Assembly (NCBI GenBank): GCA_031292275.1
Contig: JARLHL010000105.1
Coordinates: forward strand, 55,404-119,403
Source: Desulfocapsaceae bacterium
GTDB taxonomy: Bacteria > Desulfobacterota > Desulfobulbia > Desulfobulbales > Desulfocapsaceae
Length of the DNA: 64,000 nucleotides
Direction: 5' to 3'
The position numbers were made by a program, and so were the translations under genes. Below, piece by piece: positions 1 through 8,195 of the stretch. Below the pieces are notes generated by a model. It made no database searches. It saw nothing but the letters and a program-made list of their open reading frames with translations, and was not told where the DNA came from. Every line of letters begins with the position of its first letter. Position 1 is the first letter of the stretch.

Positions 1-771
1 CCCGGCCTTGAACTTGGACAGCTCACCCTTATCCTTCACCAATAATGAATCGACATAATCCAGACGTGCCTCCGGATCAGGATGGGTGAGCAGATATTGC
101 GGTACCTTGTTGCTCCGATACCGTGTAATCCTCCTCATGGTCTGCAGCATCTTTTCCATAGCTTCCGGATTCCTGCCCATCTTTTTCATCCAGCCATAGG
201 AGAGGAGATCAGCCTCCTGCTCGTGCAGGCGGCTGAAATGCAGGTTCATACTCTGATTGGCCGCCATGGAACCGGACAGCAGGGCCTGCGTTGCCACCCC
301 TCCTCCCATGGCCATGGAAGCAAGAGCCAGGAGAAGGGTTCCGGCTGAGACAGCATTTCCCTGCTCAATACTGGTGGCCAGATGCCGTTTGACAGTATGG
401 CCTATTTCATGGGCCATGACGGCAACCAGCTCATTTTCAGAGTTTACAGCTTCAATGAGACCGGCATAGAAGAAAATCATCCCGGAAAATGCGGAAAATG
501 CATTGAATTCTTTGTCATTTATGACAAAAAAACGAAAATCGAAATATTGGGCCCCCGCAACGGACAGGACCTCCTGCCCCAGCGTATTGATATACTGGTA
601 GAGATCGGGATCATTGAAGAGCGGGAAGGTCGAGCGGACGGTAAAGAGGAGTTTCTCACCTACCTCACGTTCCTCTCCTATGGAAAATCCATATGCCGGC
701 ACCAGGCAATGCATGCTGACCATTGTGAAGGTCATAACAAGAACGCAGACTTTTGTTAATTGTTTTTTCAT
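1..771 (-). CDS. Secreted M48-family zinc metalloprotease (3' end outside window)
   Basis: The reading frame runs off the left edge, so the C-terminus is missing. The first ~28 residues form a signal peptide (MKKQ, then a hydrophobic stretch ending near PAYG), so the protein is exported. The zinc motif HEIGH is at residues 121-125, and a downstream HEQEAD segment supplies the third ligand typical of M48 peptidases of the BepA/LoiP type. Those proteins degrade or chaperone misfolded envelope proteins. The ATG overlaps the stop of the upstream oleD-like gene as ATGA, so translation is probably coupled. A role linked to the ole products is not known and is only suggested by position. Confidence 0.9.
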   Translation of the reverse strand, partial: MKKQLTKVCVLVMTFTMVSMHCLVPAYGFSIGEEREVGEKLLFTVRSTFPLFNDPDLYQYINTLGQEVLSVAGAQYFDFRFFVINDKEFNAFSAFSGMIFFYAGLIEAVNSENELVAVMAHEIGHTVKRHLATSIEQGNAVSAGTLLLALASMAMGGGVATQALLSGSMAANQSMNLHFSRLHEQEADLLSYGWMKKMGRNPEAMEKMLQTMRRITRYRSNKVPQYLLTHPDPEARLDYVDSLLVKDKGELSKFKAG

Positions 772-1754
772 AATGATTGTAGCGAGATGACAAGTCTTCT
801 CATTCCTTCTTCGTTGTTTACAAGAGGGATATAGCCGAGTTCTTCCCGGGCTCTTGCAATTGAGAAATAATGTGATTTTGCCAGTTGTTCCGCCAAAAAC
901 CGTGTCATTCCGGGTTCTCTGTCAAGAGCCAGTATCTTGTATGCAATCTCCAGAGTCATCCCAATGCCATAGGCGGCGATGAAAGGAACTTTTTTTTCCA
1001 GAATCGCAATACCCGTTCTTTCAAAAAGTTCATTTATCCATTTCCATAAATCGACAGGTTCCCCCTGATTGACGAAATAGGCCTTTCCGGCGGCAATGCC
1101 CGGAAGATTGTCAGCCGCCAACAAATGCGCATGGGCAACATTATCGACATAGGAGATATCGACCAGGTTCTCTCCCCGTCCTACGATTTTCAACTGCCCG
1201 TTCCTTCCTCTCTCAAGAAGACGGGGGATCAGATGCGGGTCGCCGGGCCCCCAGACAAGATGCGGCCGTATTGCGCAGGTGCTGAGGGAATCCCCGTTGG
1301 CCTGCAGGACCATCCGTTCGGCCAGGGCCTTGGTCTGCGCATAGTGGCAGAGAAAGGTTTGGGGATAGGGCAAGGTCTCGTCGCCGTTGCAGATATCATG
1401 TCTGTCGAAGACAACCGAGGGGGTAGATGTGTAAATCAGCCGGGCAATTGAATTTTTCCTGCAGGCATGGAGGACGTTTTCAGTGCCGAGGACATTCACT
1501 GAATAATAGTGCGACCACGGTCCCCATATACCGGTAAGAGATGCCGTGTGAAACAGGGTATCCACACCCCGGCTGCATTCCTCCAGAAATCCACGATCCC
1601 GGATATCTCCGCAGAAACAGAGCGCCCCCATTTTTTCTATTTCCGGATAGGGATTGCGTCCTGCCACATAACAGGTGATTCCACGCGCAAGCAAGGCCCG
1701 GACAAGGGCTCTGCCGATAAAGCCTCCGCCGCCTGTGACAAGTGCAGTCTTCAT
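768..1754 (-). CDS. oleD: NAD(P)-dependent epimerase/3-beta-HSD-like dehydrogenase, OleD homologue
   Basis: This is an extended short-chain dehydrogenase. The nucleotide-binding GGGGFIG is at residues 8-14, a serine-containing YTSTPSVV strand lies near 108-115, and the catalytic YxxxK is at Tyr138/Lys142. OleD reduces the 2-alkyl-3-ketoacid made by OleA to the 2-alkyl-3-hydroxyacid in head-to-head hydrocarbon (olefin) biosynthesis. I assign this role because the oleC- and oleB-like genes lie directly upstream. A longer frame opens at 1781, but the ATG at 1754 overlaps the oleC stop as ATGA and has a GGAG ribosome site, so it is preferred. Taken alone, it could be a generic sterol-dehydrogenase-like reductase. 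Confidence 0.82.
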   Translation of the reverse strand: MKTALVTGGGGFIGRALVRALLARGITCYVAGRNPYPEIEKMGALCFCGDIRDRGFLEECSRGVDTLFHTASLTGIWGPWSHYYSVNVLGTENVLHACRKNSIARLIYTSTPSVVFDRHDICNGDETLPYPQTFLCHYAQTKALAERMVLQANGDSLSTCAIRPHLVWGPGDPHLIPRLLERGRNGQLKIVGRGENLVDISYVDNVAHAHLLAADNLPGIAAGKAYFVNQGEPVDLWKWINELFERTGIAILEKKVPFIAAYGIGMTLEIAYKILALDREPGMTRFLAEQLAKSHYFSIARAREELGYIPLVNNEEGMRRLVISLQSL

Positions 1755-3382
1755 CGCTTCTTTAACTCCAACTCGGCCCATAGGCTCAGTTTCTCTCTGA
1801 ATATCTTGGCATTATGCCGTATATCGACAGGAAAGTCATGATGAAAGAGAAAGTGTTTAATATCTCCAGTGAGCCTGCTGCCGGCAGCGAGTTTCCGGAT
1901 TTCCTGCAGAAGAAGAAGGTCGTCGACCCGGATATTCTTCTTTTTTTCTATTATCAAAACAGGTTCCTGTAAACCAGGATTATTGATATCCGGAATGCCG
2001 ACCAGCGCCGTGCGTCTCACCTGGGGGTGCACATTAATAATGGCCTCACACGGTATGGTGAACAGGTCTTGCTTGTTCGTACGCACCCGATGAGCTCGCC
2101 GGCCGCAAAACCAGAGCCGTCCCTCTCCGTCAAGATAGCCGGTATCTCCCATACGGTGCCAGAATTTCTCACCGTCCCGAATCTTGGAAAATTGCGTTTC
2201 GGCCTCGTTATTGTCATAGGATCGGGTGACGACGCCGCCGGATACAATAATCTCGCCAATAGTTCCGACGGGCAGCGGGCAGGCGTCGTCAAGCTCTGCA
2301 ATAACCTCATCCGAGATGGCAATGATCATGATCCGGATACCGGGAAGTGCCCTGCCGACACAGGTTCCGCCGCCCGCCCGAGTCACCTTCCAGGTGGACT
2401 CCAGGATCTCCCGGCCTTCCATGGAGACGATGGGCAGGCTCTCTGTTGCCCCGTAAGGTGTGTGGATCCTGGCGCCGCTGGGCAGAATGGCCTGCATCCT
2501 CTGAATCAACTCGCCTGAGACCGGGGCACCCGCCATCAAGACCTGCCGCAGGCTGGTAATTGTTATTCCCTTCTCGATGCAGTATCTGCTGACCACATCC
2601 CAAATGGCAGGCGATCCGAAGGAGTACGTCACCTTATGGCGATTGATGGAATTCAGAAATTTCACAGGATCCACCTGCGCCGGTTGCGCAGGGTTCATGT
2701 CCGGGATGACTGAACAGGCGCCAAGTGCGGTGGAAAACAATGCAAACAGCGGAAAGGCCGGCTGGTCGACGTCTGCCGGAGAGATGCCATAATAGTCCTT
2801 GATCAGGCCGAGCTGGGTTGCAAATATCGAGTGTTCGTACCGTACTCCCTTGGGCGGGCCGGTTGATCCCGTGGTGAAGATTATGGCCGCCAGATCATCG
2901 GCAGCCGGCCGATGAATTTGAAAGTTGCCCGCGCAATGCTGCGATGCCTGCCGGATATCGGCGCCAAAAAGGCCCCAAGAGGCGCCGCAGCAGAATGCAT
3001 GCCGGATGGTTGAAAACGGTTTTGGGTATACCTTCCGAAACAGGTGAGCCTTTGGTACACCGATGAATATCTCGGGTCTCACACCAGCGATACAGCGCAG
3101 GAGATTGCGATACCCCATGCCGGGGTCGATGAGAATTACCGGGGCCCCGATCTTAAAGAGTGCAAAAGTCAGACAGATAAAATCTGCAGATGGAGTGACC
3201 ATCAGCATCACCCTGTCCCCTCTCCTGACACCTTTGTCGCTCAGATAAACGGCCAGTTGATCAGAATAGTGCTGCAACTGGGAGAAGGTCAGCGATTTCC
3301 CGGTCTTTGCCTCGATCAAACCAACTTTGTCACTGTATTTTGAGGCTGCTTCTACAAGTGTCTCTGCAATATTAAGGGTCAC
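1751..3382 (-). CDS. oleC: AMP-dependent ligase, OleC-type beta-lactone synthetase
   Basis: An ANL-superfamily adenylating enzyme of 543 residues with the phosphate-binding loop FTTGSTGPPKG, the A5 motif TPYGATES, and the RMGDTGYLDGEGRLWFCGR block near the C-terminus. That block, with HRV following, is characteristic of OleC. OleC activates a 2-alkyl-3-hydroxyacid with ATP and closes it to a beta-lactone. A longer frame begins at 3451, but it would overlap oleB by over 70 bases. The GTG at 3382 overlaps the oleB stop as GTGA, matching the other 4-base junctions in this operon, and gives the natural N-terminus MTLNIAETLVEAA. Confidence 0.87.
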   Translation of the reverse strand: MTLNIAETLVEAASKYSDKVGLIEAKTGKSLTFSQLQHYSDQLAVYLSDKGVRRGDRVMLMVTPSADFICLTFALFKIGAPVILIDPGMGYRNLLRCIAGVRPEIFIGVPKAHLFRKVYPKPFSTIRHAFCCGASWGLFGADIRQASQHCAGNFQIHRPAADDLAAIIFTTGSTGPPKGVRYEHSIFATQLGLIKDYYGISPADVDQPAFPLFALFSTALGACSVIPDMNPAQPAQVDPVKFLNSINRHKVTYSFGSPAIWDVVSRYCIEKGITITSLRQVLMAGAPVSGELIQRMQAILPSGARIHTPYGATESLPIVSMEGREILESTWKVTRAGGGTCVGRALPGIRIMIIAISDEVIAELDDACPLPVGTIGEIIVSGGVVTRSYDNNEAETQFSKIRDGEKFWHRMGDTGYLDGEGRLWFCGRRAHRVRTNKQDLFTIPCEAIINVHPQVRRTALVGIPDINNPGLQEPVLIIEKKKNIRVDDLLLLQEIRKLAAGSRLTGDIKHFLFHHDFPVDIRHNAKIFREKLSLWAELELKKR

Positions 3383-4257
3383 GATGCAGTTGAATCCCCT
3401 GTTTTTCTCTGAAAAAAATTCAGCAGTATGGGCGAAATTTCGTCCAGGCAATCATCAAGGATGTAATGGCCGCCATGCACAAAATAATGATGTTCTGCAT
3501 CCGGAAAACGGTGACACCATTCCTGATAGAAATACCGGTTAAAACAAAAATCCTTTGCACCCCAGAGTATCAGCATTGGATGCAGGCTGTCTGCCAGTCC
3601 GGCCAGCCCGTTCTCGATCCTAACCAGGGTCTCATAGGAGGGATGGTCGGATGAAAGCGGAATATCGCGGACGAACGCATGGATTGCGACCCTGTTTTTC
3701 CAGGAATCGTAAGGGGAAAGATAGGCCATGGCGACCTTTCTTTCAAGAGGTTTGGTCACAGCCATATGGCTTGCGGGAGCAGCAAATCCATTACAGCCTC
3801 TGACCAACATGGCACCGAACAGCGGCCACCGGCATATCCTGATCCGCAAGGGGATCCGCGATGACCTGAAGGCAGCAGTATTCAGAATAACTATCTTTGC
3901 AATCCGCTCCGGAAAAGAAACAGCATATCCCATGCCGATTGCCCCGCCCCAGTCATGGACTATCAGAGAATTTCTCTCAATTTCGAGATAATTGAGCAGG
4001 GAGGAAAGGTTATCAATATGCGTCTGCAGCCGATATGGATATTTCTGGGGCTTATCAGAGAGTCCGCAGCCCATATTATCCACCGCAATAACCCTATATC
4101 TTTCAGCCAAAAGGCTGATCAGGTTGCGATAATAGTATGACCAGGTAGGATTGCCATGAACCATCACGATAACAGGCCCGCTCCCTTCATCAATATAGTG
4201 AAGACGATGACTATCAATGGCATGATATCGGGAAGTGAACGGGTATTGTGGATACAA
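3379..4257 (-). CDS. oleB: Alpha/beta hydrolase, OleB-type beta-lactone decarboxylase
   Basis: The fold resembles haloalkane dehalogenases: HGNPTWSYYYRNL forms the oxyanion-side loop, Asp102 in HDWGG is the nucleophile, and HGGHYILDD near residue 270 carries the catalytic His. In the Ole pathway OleB decarboxylates the beta-lactone to the olefin. It is the first gene of the oleB-oleC-oleD-M48 operon. The frame has no internal ATG near its beginning. A TTG at 4257 lies a few codons after an in-frame stop and is the likely start; a CTG just upstream is also possible. The oleA thiolase normally needed for the first step is not adjacent. Confidence 0.82.
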   Translation of the reverse strand: MYPQYPFTSRYHAIDSHRLHYIDEGSGPVIVMVHGNPTWSYYYRNLISLLAERYRVIAVDNMGCGLSDKPQKYPYRLQTHIDNLSSLLNYLEIERNSLIVHDWGGAIGMGYAVSFPERIAKIVILNTAAFRSSRIPLRIRICRWPLFGAMLVRGCNGFAAPASHMAVTKPLERKVAMAYLSPYDSWKNRVAIHAFVRDIPLSSDHPSYETLVRIENGLAGLADSLHPMLILWGAKDFCFNRYFYQEWCHRFPDAEHHYFVHGGHYILDDCLDEISPILLNFFQRKTGDSTAS

Positions 4258-4465
4258 GGCGGACAGTCAAATGAAAAATTAAGGGGAAACAGAGAATTCA
4301 GAGACGTCAGGATACGGAGGGCTCAAGAGAAGGCCTTATGGACAGTTGCCGACAGTTCACATCTTCGTCCCCGCAGGTCCCCGGAGAGGAAAAAGATTTC
4401 AAGGCCGGCATCGCCAAAGACTAGCGCCACTCCCTCATGCACCATTCGCCCCAGTCACATTTTAC

Positions 4466-4490
4466 AAAAAAAATTGAAGAATTGTCTTCA
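4466..4490 (-). terminator. Intrinsic terminator after the yqeY-like gene
   Basis: On the minus strand a 6-bp stem TGAAGA/TCTTCA with a CAAT loop is followed by ATTTTTTTTG. It lies 19 bases beyond the stop of the yqeY-like gene, so that gene is probably transcribed separately from oleBCD. The remaining ~200 bases up to oleB contain only a weak 40-codon frame. Confidence 0.62.
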
Positions 4491-4508
4491 CCCTGCTTCT
4501 TTAGCATC

Positions 4509-4904
4509 CTACAGGGTCTGTAAGATGTTGCTTACGATATTTCCATCGGCCGAACTACCGAAATGAGCCATAATGGGGCGCATGGCCTGCATTTTGTTTT
4601 TATAGGCGGAGAAGTCGATATTCGCTTCAATCCAGGCCCTTATTTCCGCCTCTGTCGCCAGTTGAGGAAGATACCCCTCAAGTATTGCCAGATAGGCAGA
4701 GCTCTCCTTGCCGGCAGAGGCAAGAAGTTCTTTTTCGGATTTGACCAGTTTCTTTATTATTGCAATAACCTGCTCATCACTCAATTCCTTGGCTGGCTGA
4801 CGCTGAAATTCGCCAATCAGTATCCGGATTGCCCCGGTTCTCTCCCCGTCTCTGGCTTTCATGGAGACCTGGAGTTCTGATTTGATTTTAGCCTGCATAC
4901 TCAT
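4509..4904 (-). CDS. GatB/YqeY domain protein
   Basis: A 131-residue helical protein of the YqeY family, related to the tail domain of the GatB amidotransferase subunit. Recognisable parts are RTGAIRILIGEFQR in the N-terminal helical half, the LVKSEKELLASAG linker helix, and the C-terminal MGHFG-like segment (here MAHFGSSADG). The ATG at 4904 is preferred to the upstream ATG at 4919 because GGAGAG lies seven bases before it. The precise biochemical role of free-standing YqeY proteins is not established; a link to tRNA amidation is only suggested by homology. It is monocistronic, with a terminator immediately after it. Confidence 0.85.
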   Translation of the reverse strand: MSMQAKIKSELQVSMKARDGERTGAIRILIGEFQRQPAKELSDEQVIAIIKKLVKSEKELLASAGKESSAYLAILEGYLPQLATEAEIRAWIEANIDFSAYKNKMQAMRPIMAHFGSSADGNIVSNILQTL

Positions 4905-5219
4905 ACATGTACTCTCCACTCATAGACAAACTCATCCGCTTGTTACAACAGGCCTGGCAGTCTACACCAGATCCCATATAAAAATATTTTCGATTTTCCC
5001 TGACCCTGAAAGGGCATTGCTATTCTCATTCCCCTACTGACCCGTTCTCCTGAAAGTGCATCGCCCCCGCAGGCTTTCAAGGTACATCGTCATTATGAAA
5101 ATGACACGCGAAAAATAGCAGATATCTGTAATCGCGAGTAATTTAACAAACTGACCATCGCAATCAAGGATACGCCTGCACGACTTACGGATCGATTCAG
5201 CCGAAATTCTCAGATATAC

Positions 5220-5248
5220 TTGACATTTTAGAATAAAGTTATGAAAAT
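5220..5248 (+). promoter_or_regulatory. Possible sigma-70-type promoter of the rubredoxin-like fusion gene
   Basis: TTGACA at 5220-5225 is a perfect -35. A 17-base spacer follows, then GAAAAT at 5243-5248, a 4-of-6 match to the -10. The second TTATGAAAATGA repeat copy overlaps the -10 area, so a repressor could bind there. This is inference only. Confidence 0.35.
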
Positions 5249-5422
5249 GATTGAATGTTCAGGGTGGACTGCCCGTCTTGAAAGCAGTCTTTTCTTCCAC
5301 TGGAGCTCCGGGACTCCGATCCGGAGTTTGCAGACAATCCCTTCATAGGAAACCACGTCCTGTCTACTGCTTAAATTTGACCGGCAAGTACAGGATTCAA
5401 CAAACATATTACTCTGTAAGGA

Positions 5423-5440
5423 CAGGAGGACAGCCTCCTG
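5423..5440 (+). promoter_or_regulatory. Hairpin sequestering AGGAGG just upstream of the rubredoxin-like start
   Basis: CAGGAGG (5423-5429) and CCTCCTG (5434-5440) form a perfect 7-bp stem with an ACAG loop, ending nine bases before the ATG at 5450. The 5' arm contains a consensus Shine-Dalgarno sequence. The hairpin could therefore hide the ribosome site, leaving the weaker AGGTGAG nearer the start. Confidence 0.5.
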
Positions 5441-5449
5441 CCAGGTGAG

Positions 5450-6091
5450 ATGATGAAAAAATGGAGATGCATGATCTGCGGTTACGTCCACTCGGGAGAT
5501 GAGCCACCGGAGCAATGTCCTGTCTGCAAAGCGCCCAAAAACATGTTCGTTGAAATAGATGCAGAGGGAAACAGGATTGACGCGCCGGCGGAAAACACCA
5601 CCCAGCAGACCCAGTCCTCCCCGTTATCGGGGTCGCAACAAGGTGCCTGGGAAAAATTTGCCCGTTTTGTCCTGCGGCACCACCTCCACCCCATTCTTGC
5701 TCATACGCCAAATGGTCTGATACCGGTCATTGTTGTGTTCCTGCTGCTTGGCAACATCCTTCATAGCCCGGATCTTGAAAAGGCCGCCTTCTACAATATG
5801 ATCTTTGTCATCCTGACGATGCCTGCTGTCATCCTCACCGGCTACCTGGAATGGCAGAAGCATTACATGCGGGCCAAAACAGTCCTGTTTTTCAGCAAGA
5901 TCAGTTGCAGCATCATAGTTTTCACAAGTCTTGTTGTCCTGGTATGCTGGCAATTCATAAATCCCGAGGTTGCCGCTCCGACCTCACCGGCAAAATGGAT
6001 CTATTTTCTCATCAGCCTGATCATGCTGGTCGGGACCGGGATAGCTGGTCATCTCGGAGGCAAGTTGGTCTTCGGCTCACGAGAAAAATGA
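5450..6091 (+). CDS. Rubredoxin-like metal domain fused to a multi-spanning membrane domain
   Basis: A 213-residue protein. The N-terminus carries a short rubredoxin-like knuckle with Cys7, Cys10, Cys23 and Cys26 (CMICGYV and CPVCKAP), the same type as the tail of rubrerythrin. After a polar Gln/Ser-rich linker, four hydrophobic segments follow from about residue 85 to 205. Histidines and glutamates sit at their edges (HHLHPILAH, EWQKH), as in DUF2231-like proteins that may bind haem. It probably passes electrons at the membrane, but no partner is encoded beside it. The start could be either of two tandem ATGs. A hairpin covers the upstream AGGAGG. Confidence 0.85.
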   Translation: MMKKWRCMICGYVHSGDEPPEQCPVCKAPKNMFVEIDAEGNRIDAPAENTTQQTQSSPLSGSQQGAWEKFARFVLRHHLHPILAHTPNGLIPVIVVFLLLGNILHSPDLEKAAFYNMIFVILTMPAVILTGYLEWQKHYMRAKTVLFFSKISCSIIVFTSLVVLVCWQFINPEVAAPTSPAKWIYFLISLIMLVGTGIAGHLGGKLVFGSREK

Positions 6092-6485
6092 TGCGTCCTC
6101 AGCCATGAACGGACAGTTAAGGCGCAGATCTGCGCTGAAGCTCATTTTAGAGAGTGGCTGTACGAAGAGAAGATTTTATTTTCTCGACAAGATAGAGCAC
6201 GCAGACAGGTTATTTCAATACATTCGAGCAGGAAACGTAATCTGCCTGCAGATGGCCGTAGTGGCGCAGATTATTCTTCTGCGCTCAAGAGAGATATCTT
6301 TGTCATTTTCCCATTCCTCGAGAAAACAAAATATGTCAATCAGTTCTTTGCTTTCCATAGTTAAACATGCTATATTGTCCGACCTGCCACGTTCGGACAA
6401 TAATGAGCTGTATAGAGTTTTCAGCTTATGGATGCAGGGCCATGCGCGGTGCCATATGACATCACTTTCAATTTGAGCCAGCCCC
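6092..6485. other. Intergenic region, 394 bases, with a palindromic operator-like site
   Basis: Open frames on both strands here lack recognisable protein features and overlap each other. The only clear structure is the 10-bp inverted repeat at 6373-6402, about 83 bases before the L,D-transpeptidase gene. Confidence 0.5.
6373..6402. promoter_or_regulatory. 10-bp perfect inverted repeat upstream of the murein operon
   Basis: TATTGTCCGA (6373-6382) and TCGGACAATA (6393-6402) are exact reverse complements separated by ten bases. No T-run follows, so this is more like a dimeric regulator site, with half-sites two helical turns apart centre to centre, than a terminator. It lies 84 bases before the ATG of the L,D-transpeptidase gene. 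Confidence 0.5.
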
Positions 6486-8189
6486 ATGAAAAAAATTTTT
6501 ATACTTCTTGCGTTTTCTCTTGTCAGCTTCACTAACGGTGTACACTGTCTGGCGGCTTCACATGAAGAAATTCTCTCCGCCCTGACCGATGCTCTAAAAT
6601 CCTTGGCTATTGCTCCAGAAAAATTAGAAAATTCCAGGCCATCATTGAACGACCGGGACCTCTGCATCGCTGTCATATACAATAAAACAGGTTTAAAACC
6701 TCTCTGGGTCTCGGAAAAAGGTCCGGAAGACAGGGCGACAATCATCCTGAATTTTCTGAAAAAATCAGATGAAGAAGGGCTCAATCCTCAAAAATATCAG
6801 GTAGGGGAAATCACCGACCTCTGGTCCTCCACATTCCCGGCCTCCATGGCCCGCCTTGATACCCTGTTGACCTATAATCTTATCAAATACATCCATGACA
6901 TAAGTTATGGTCAGCTCCAGCCCCTTTCTCCCGATAACTCGCCGTTTACCGATGTCCTTGAGAAAAACTTCGATGTTGCTGCTGCCACTGAGACTGCACT
7001 CAGTGCCCAGGATCTTACGTCTTTTCTTACTTCTCTTGCCCCGGCACACGAACACTACCAGGGATTAAAGCAGGGCCTGAAGGTCTATCGAGCAATTGCG
7101 GCAGCAGGTGGATGGAAGCAAATACCCGAAGGCAAGACTCTGCGTCCAGGGGAGACGGATGATCGGCTCCAGCTCATTTATAAACGGATGATTGCTCCGG
7201 GGATTCCTCAACCTCCGAGACCCGAAAGTAATGTATACGAGCCTTTATTGCAGAAGGCAGTGGCCAGATTCCAGCAATTGAACGGCATTGAAGCTGATGC
7301 GGTGATAGGTCCTCAGACCCTTGCGGCGATGAATGTCAAGGCAAGCGATCTCGTTGAGCAGATCATAGTCAATATGGCCAGATGGCGCTGGCAGGCCCAT
7401 ATCCTTGGTTCACGGTATGTACTGGTCAATATCGCCAGCTTTAATCTGACCGCCTTTAATGGCGAAGAGATGGTCCTGAACTTTCCGGTGATAATTGGCC
7501 AGCTGCAGCATCAGACCCCTGTCTTCAGCGACAGCATAAAATATATTGAATTGAATCCATACTGGAATATCACCCCCAGTATTGCCCGCAACGAGGAGCT
7601 TCCCAATCTTAGAAAAAATCCTCGCTATCTGGTGGACAGGCATGTCCGGCTGTACTCGAGCTGGGGGGCCGATGCAACAGAGCTTGACTCAACCTCTATC
7701 GACTGGCATGCAGTGTCACCCTCTCAGATCGCAGGCTATAAACTCCGCCAGGATCCCGGCGCATGGAACTCTCTAGGACGAATAAAATTCGTTTTTCCCA
7801 ATAAATACTCAGTATATATGCATGACACACCATCCAGGAATCTCTTTTCCCGTTCCAAAAGAGACTTCAGCCACGGCTGTATTCGACTGAGCAATCCGAT
7901 GGCGCTTGCCCTCTTTGCCCTGGAAGATCAAAGCAAAGTCTGGACCAAGGAAAAGATCCAGGCAATTTATGATTCAGGTAAAAGAACGGTCCTGCGTCTC
8001 ACACACCCCCTGCCTATTCATATCACATATCAAACAAGCTGGGTTGACAAAGAAGGTCAAATCCACTTTAATAGAGATATTTATTCGAGGGATGAAAAAT
8101 TATTTAAGGCTTTGCAATCCGGTAACGATAGAATAGAATTGAATATTGATAAGACGCCAGCAGATCCAAATGATAAACTCAACCAATAA
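6486..8189 (+). CDS. L,D-transpeptidase, LdtD/YcbB type
   Basis: A 567-residue exported murein cross-linking enzyme. An N-terminal signal peptide (MKKIFILLAFSLVSF, cleavage near CLAAS) is followed by a YcbB-like scaffold domain. A peptidoglycan-binding domain lies around residues 250-285 (FQQLNGIEADAVIGPQTL). The YkuD catalytic domain has the active-site segment SHGCIRLSNP near residue 462, with the nucleophilic Cys. Such enzymes make 3-3 cross-links between meso-diaminopimelate residues. The next gene, seven bases on, is a MepK-like endopeptidase, the same pairing as ycbB-ycbK in E. coli. The inverted repeat at 6373-6402 may control both. Confidence 0.93.
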   Translation: MKKIFILLAFSLVSFTNGVHCLAASHEEILSALTDALKSLAIAPEKLENSRPSLNDRDLCIAVIYNKTGLKPLWVSEKGPEDRATIILNFLKKSDEEGLNPQKYQVGEITDLWSSTFPASMARLDTLLTYNLIKYIHDISYGQLQPLSPDNSPFTDVLEKNFDVAAATETALSAQDLTSFLTSLAPAHEHYQGLKQGLKVYRAIAAAGGWKQIPEGKTLRPGETDDRLQLIYKRMIAPGIPQPPRPESNVYEPLLQKAVARFQQLNGIEADAVIGPQTLAAMNVKASDLVEQIIVNMARWRWQAHILGSRYVLVNIASFNLTAFNGEEMVLNFPVIIGQLQHQTPVFSDSIKYIELNPYWNITPSIARNEELPNLRKNPRYLVDRHVRLYSSWGADATELDSTSIDWHAVSPSQIAGYKLRQDPGAWNSLGRIKFVFPNKYSVYMHDTPSRNLFSRSKRDFSHGCIRLSNPMALALFALEDQSKVWTKEKIQAIYDSGKRTVLRLTHPLPIHITYQTSWVDKEGQIHFNRDIYSRDEKLFKALQSGNDRIELNIDKTPADPNDKLNQ

Positions 8190-8195
8190 GAGATC

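Larger units (their letters stand above)
4905..5449. other. Intergenic region, 545 bases, with repeats and a possible promoter
   Basis: No convincing gene. It holds a TGAAAG/CTTTCA inverted repeat (about 5052-5080). A perfect 12-base direct repeat TTATGAAAATGA occurs at 5093-5104 and 5239-5250. A TTGACA lies at 5220-5225 with a weak -10 (GAAAAT) 17 bases later, pointing at the rubredoxin-like gene. Confidence 0.5.

Noticed and set aside
4340..4460. A 40-codon minus-strand frame between yqeY and oleB
   Set aside because: It lies just after a terminator, has no ribosome site and no recognisable sequence.
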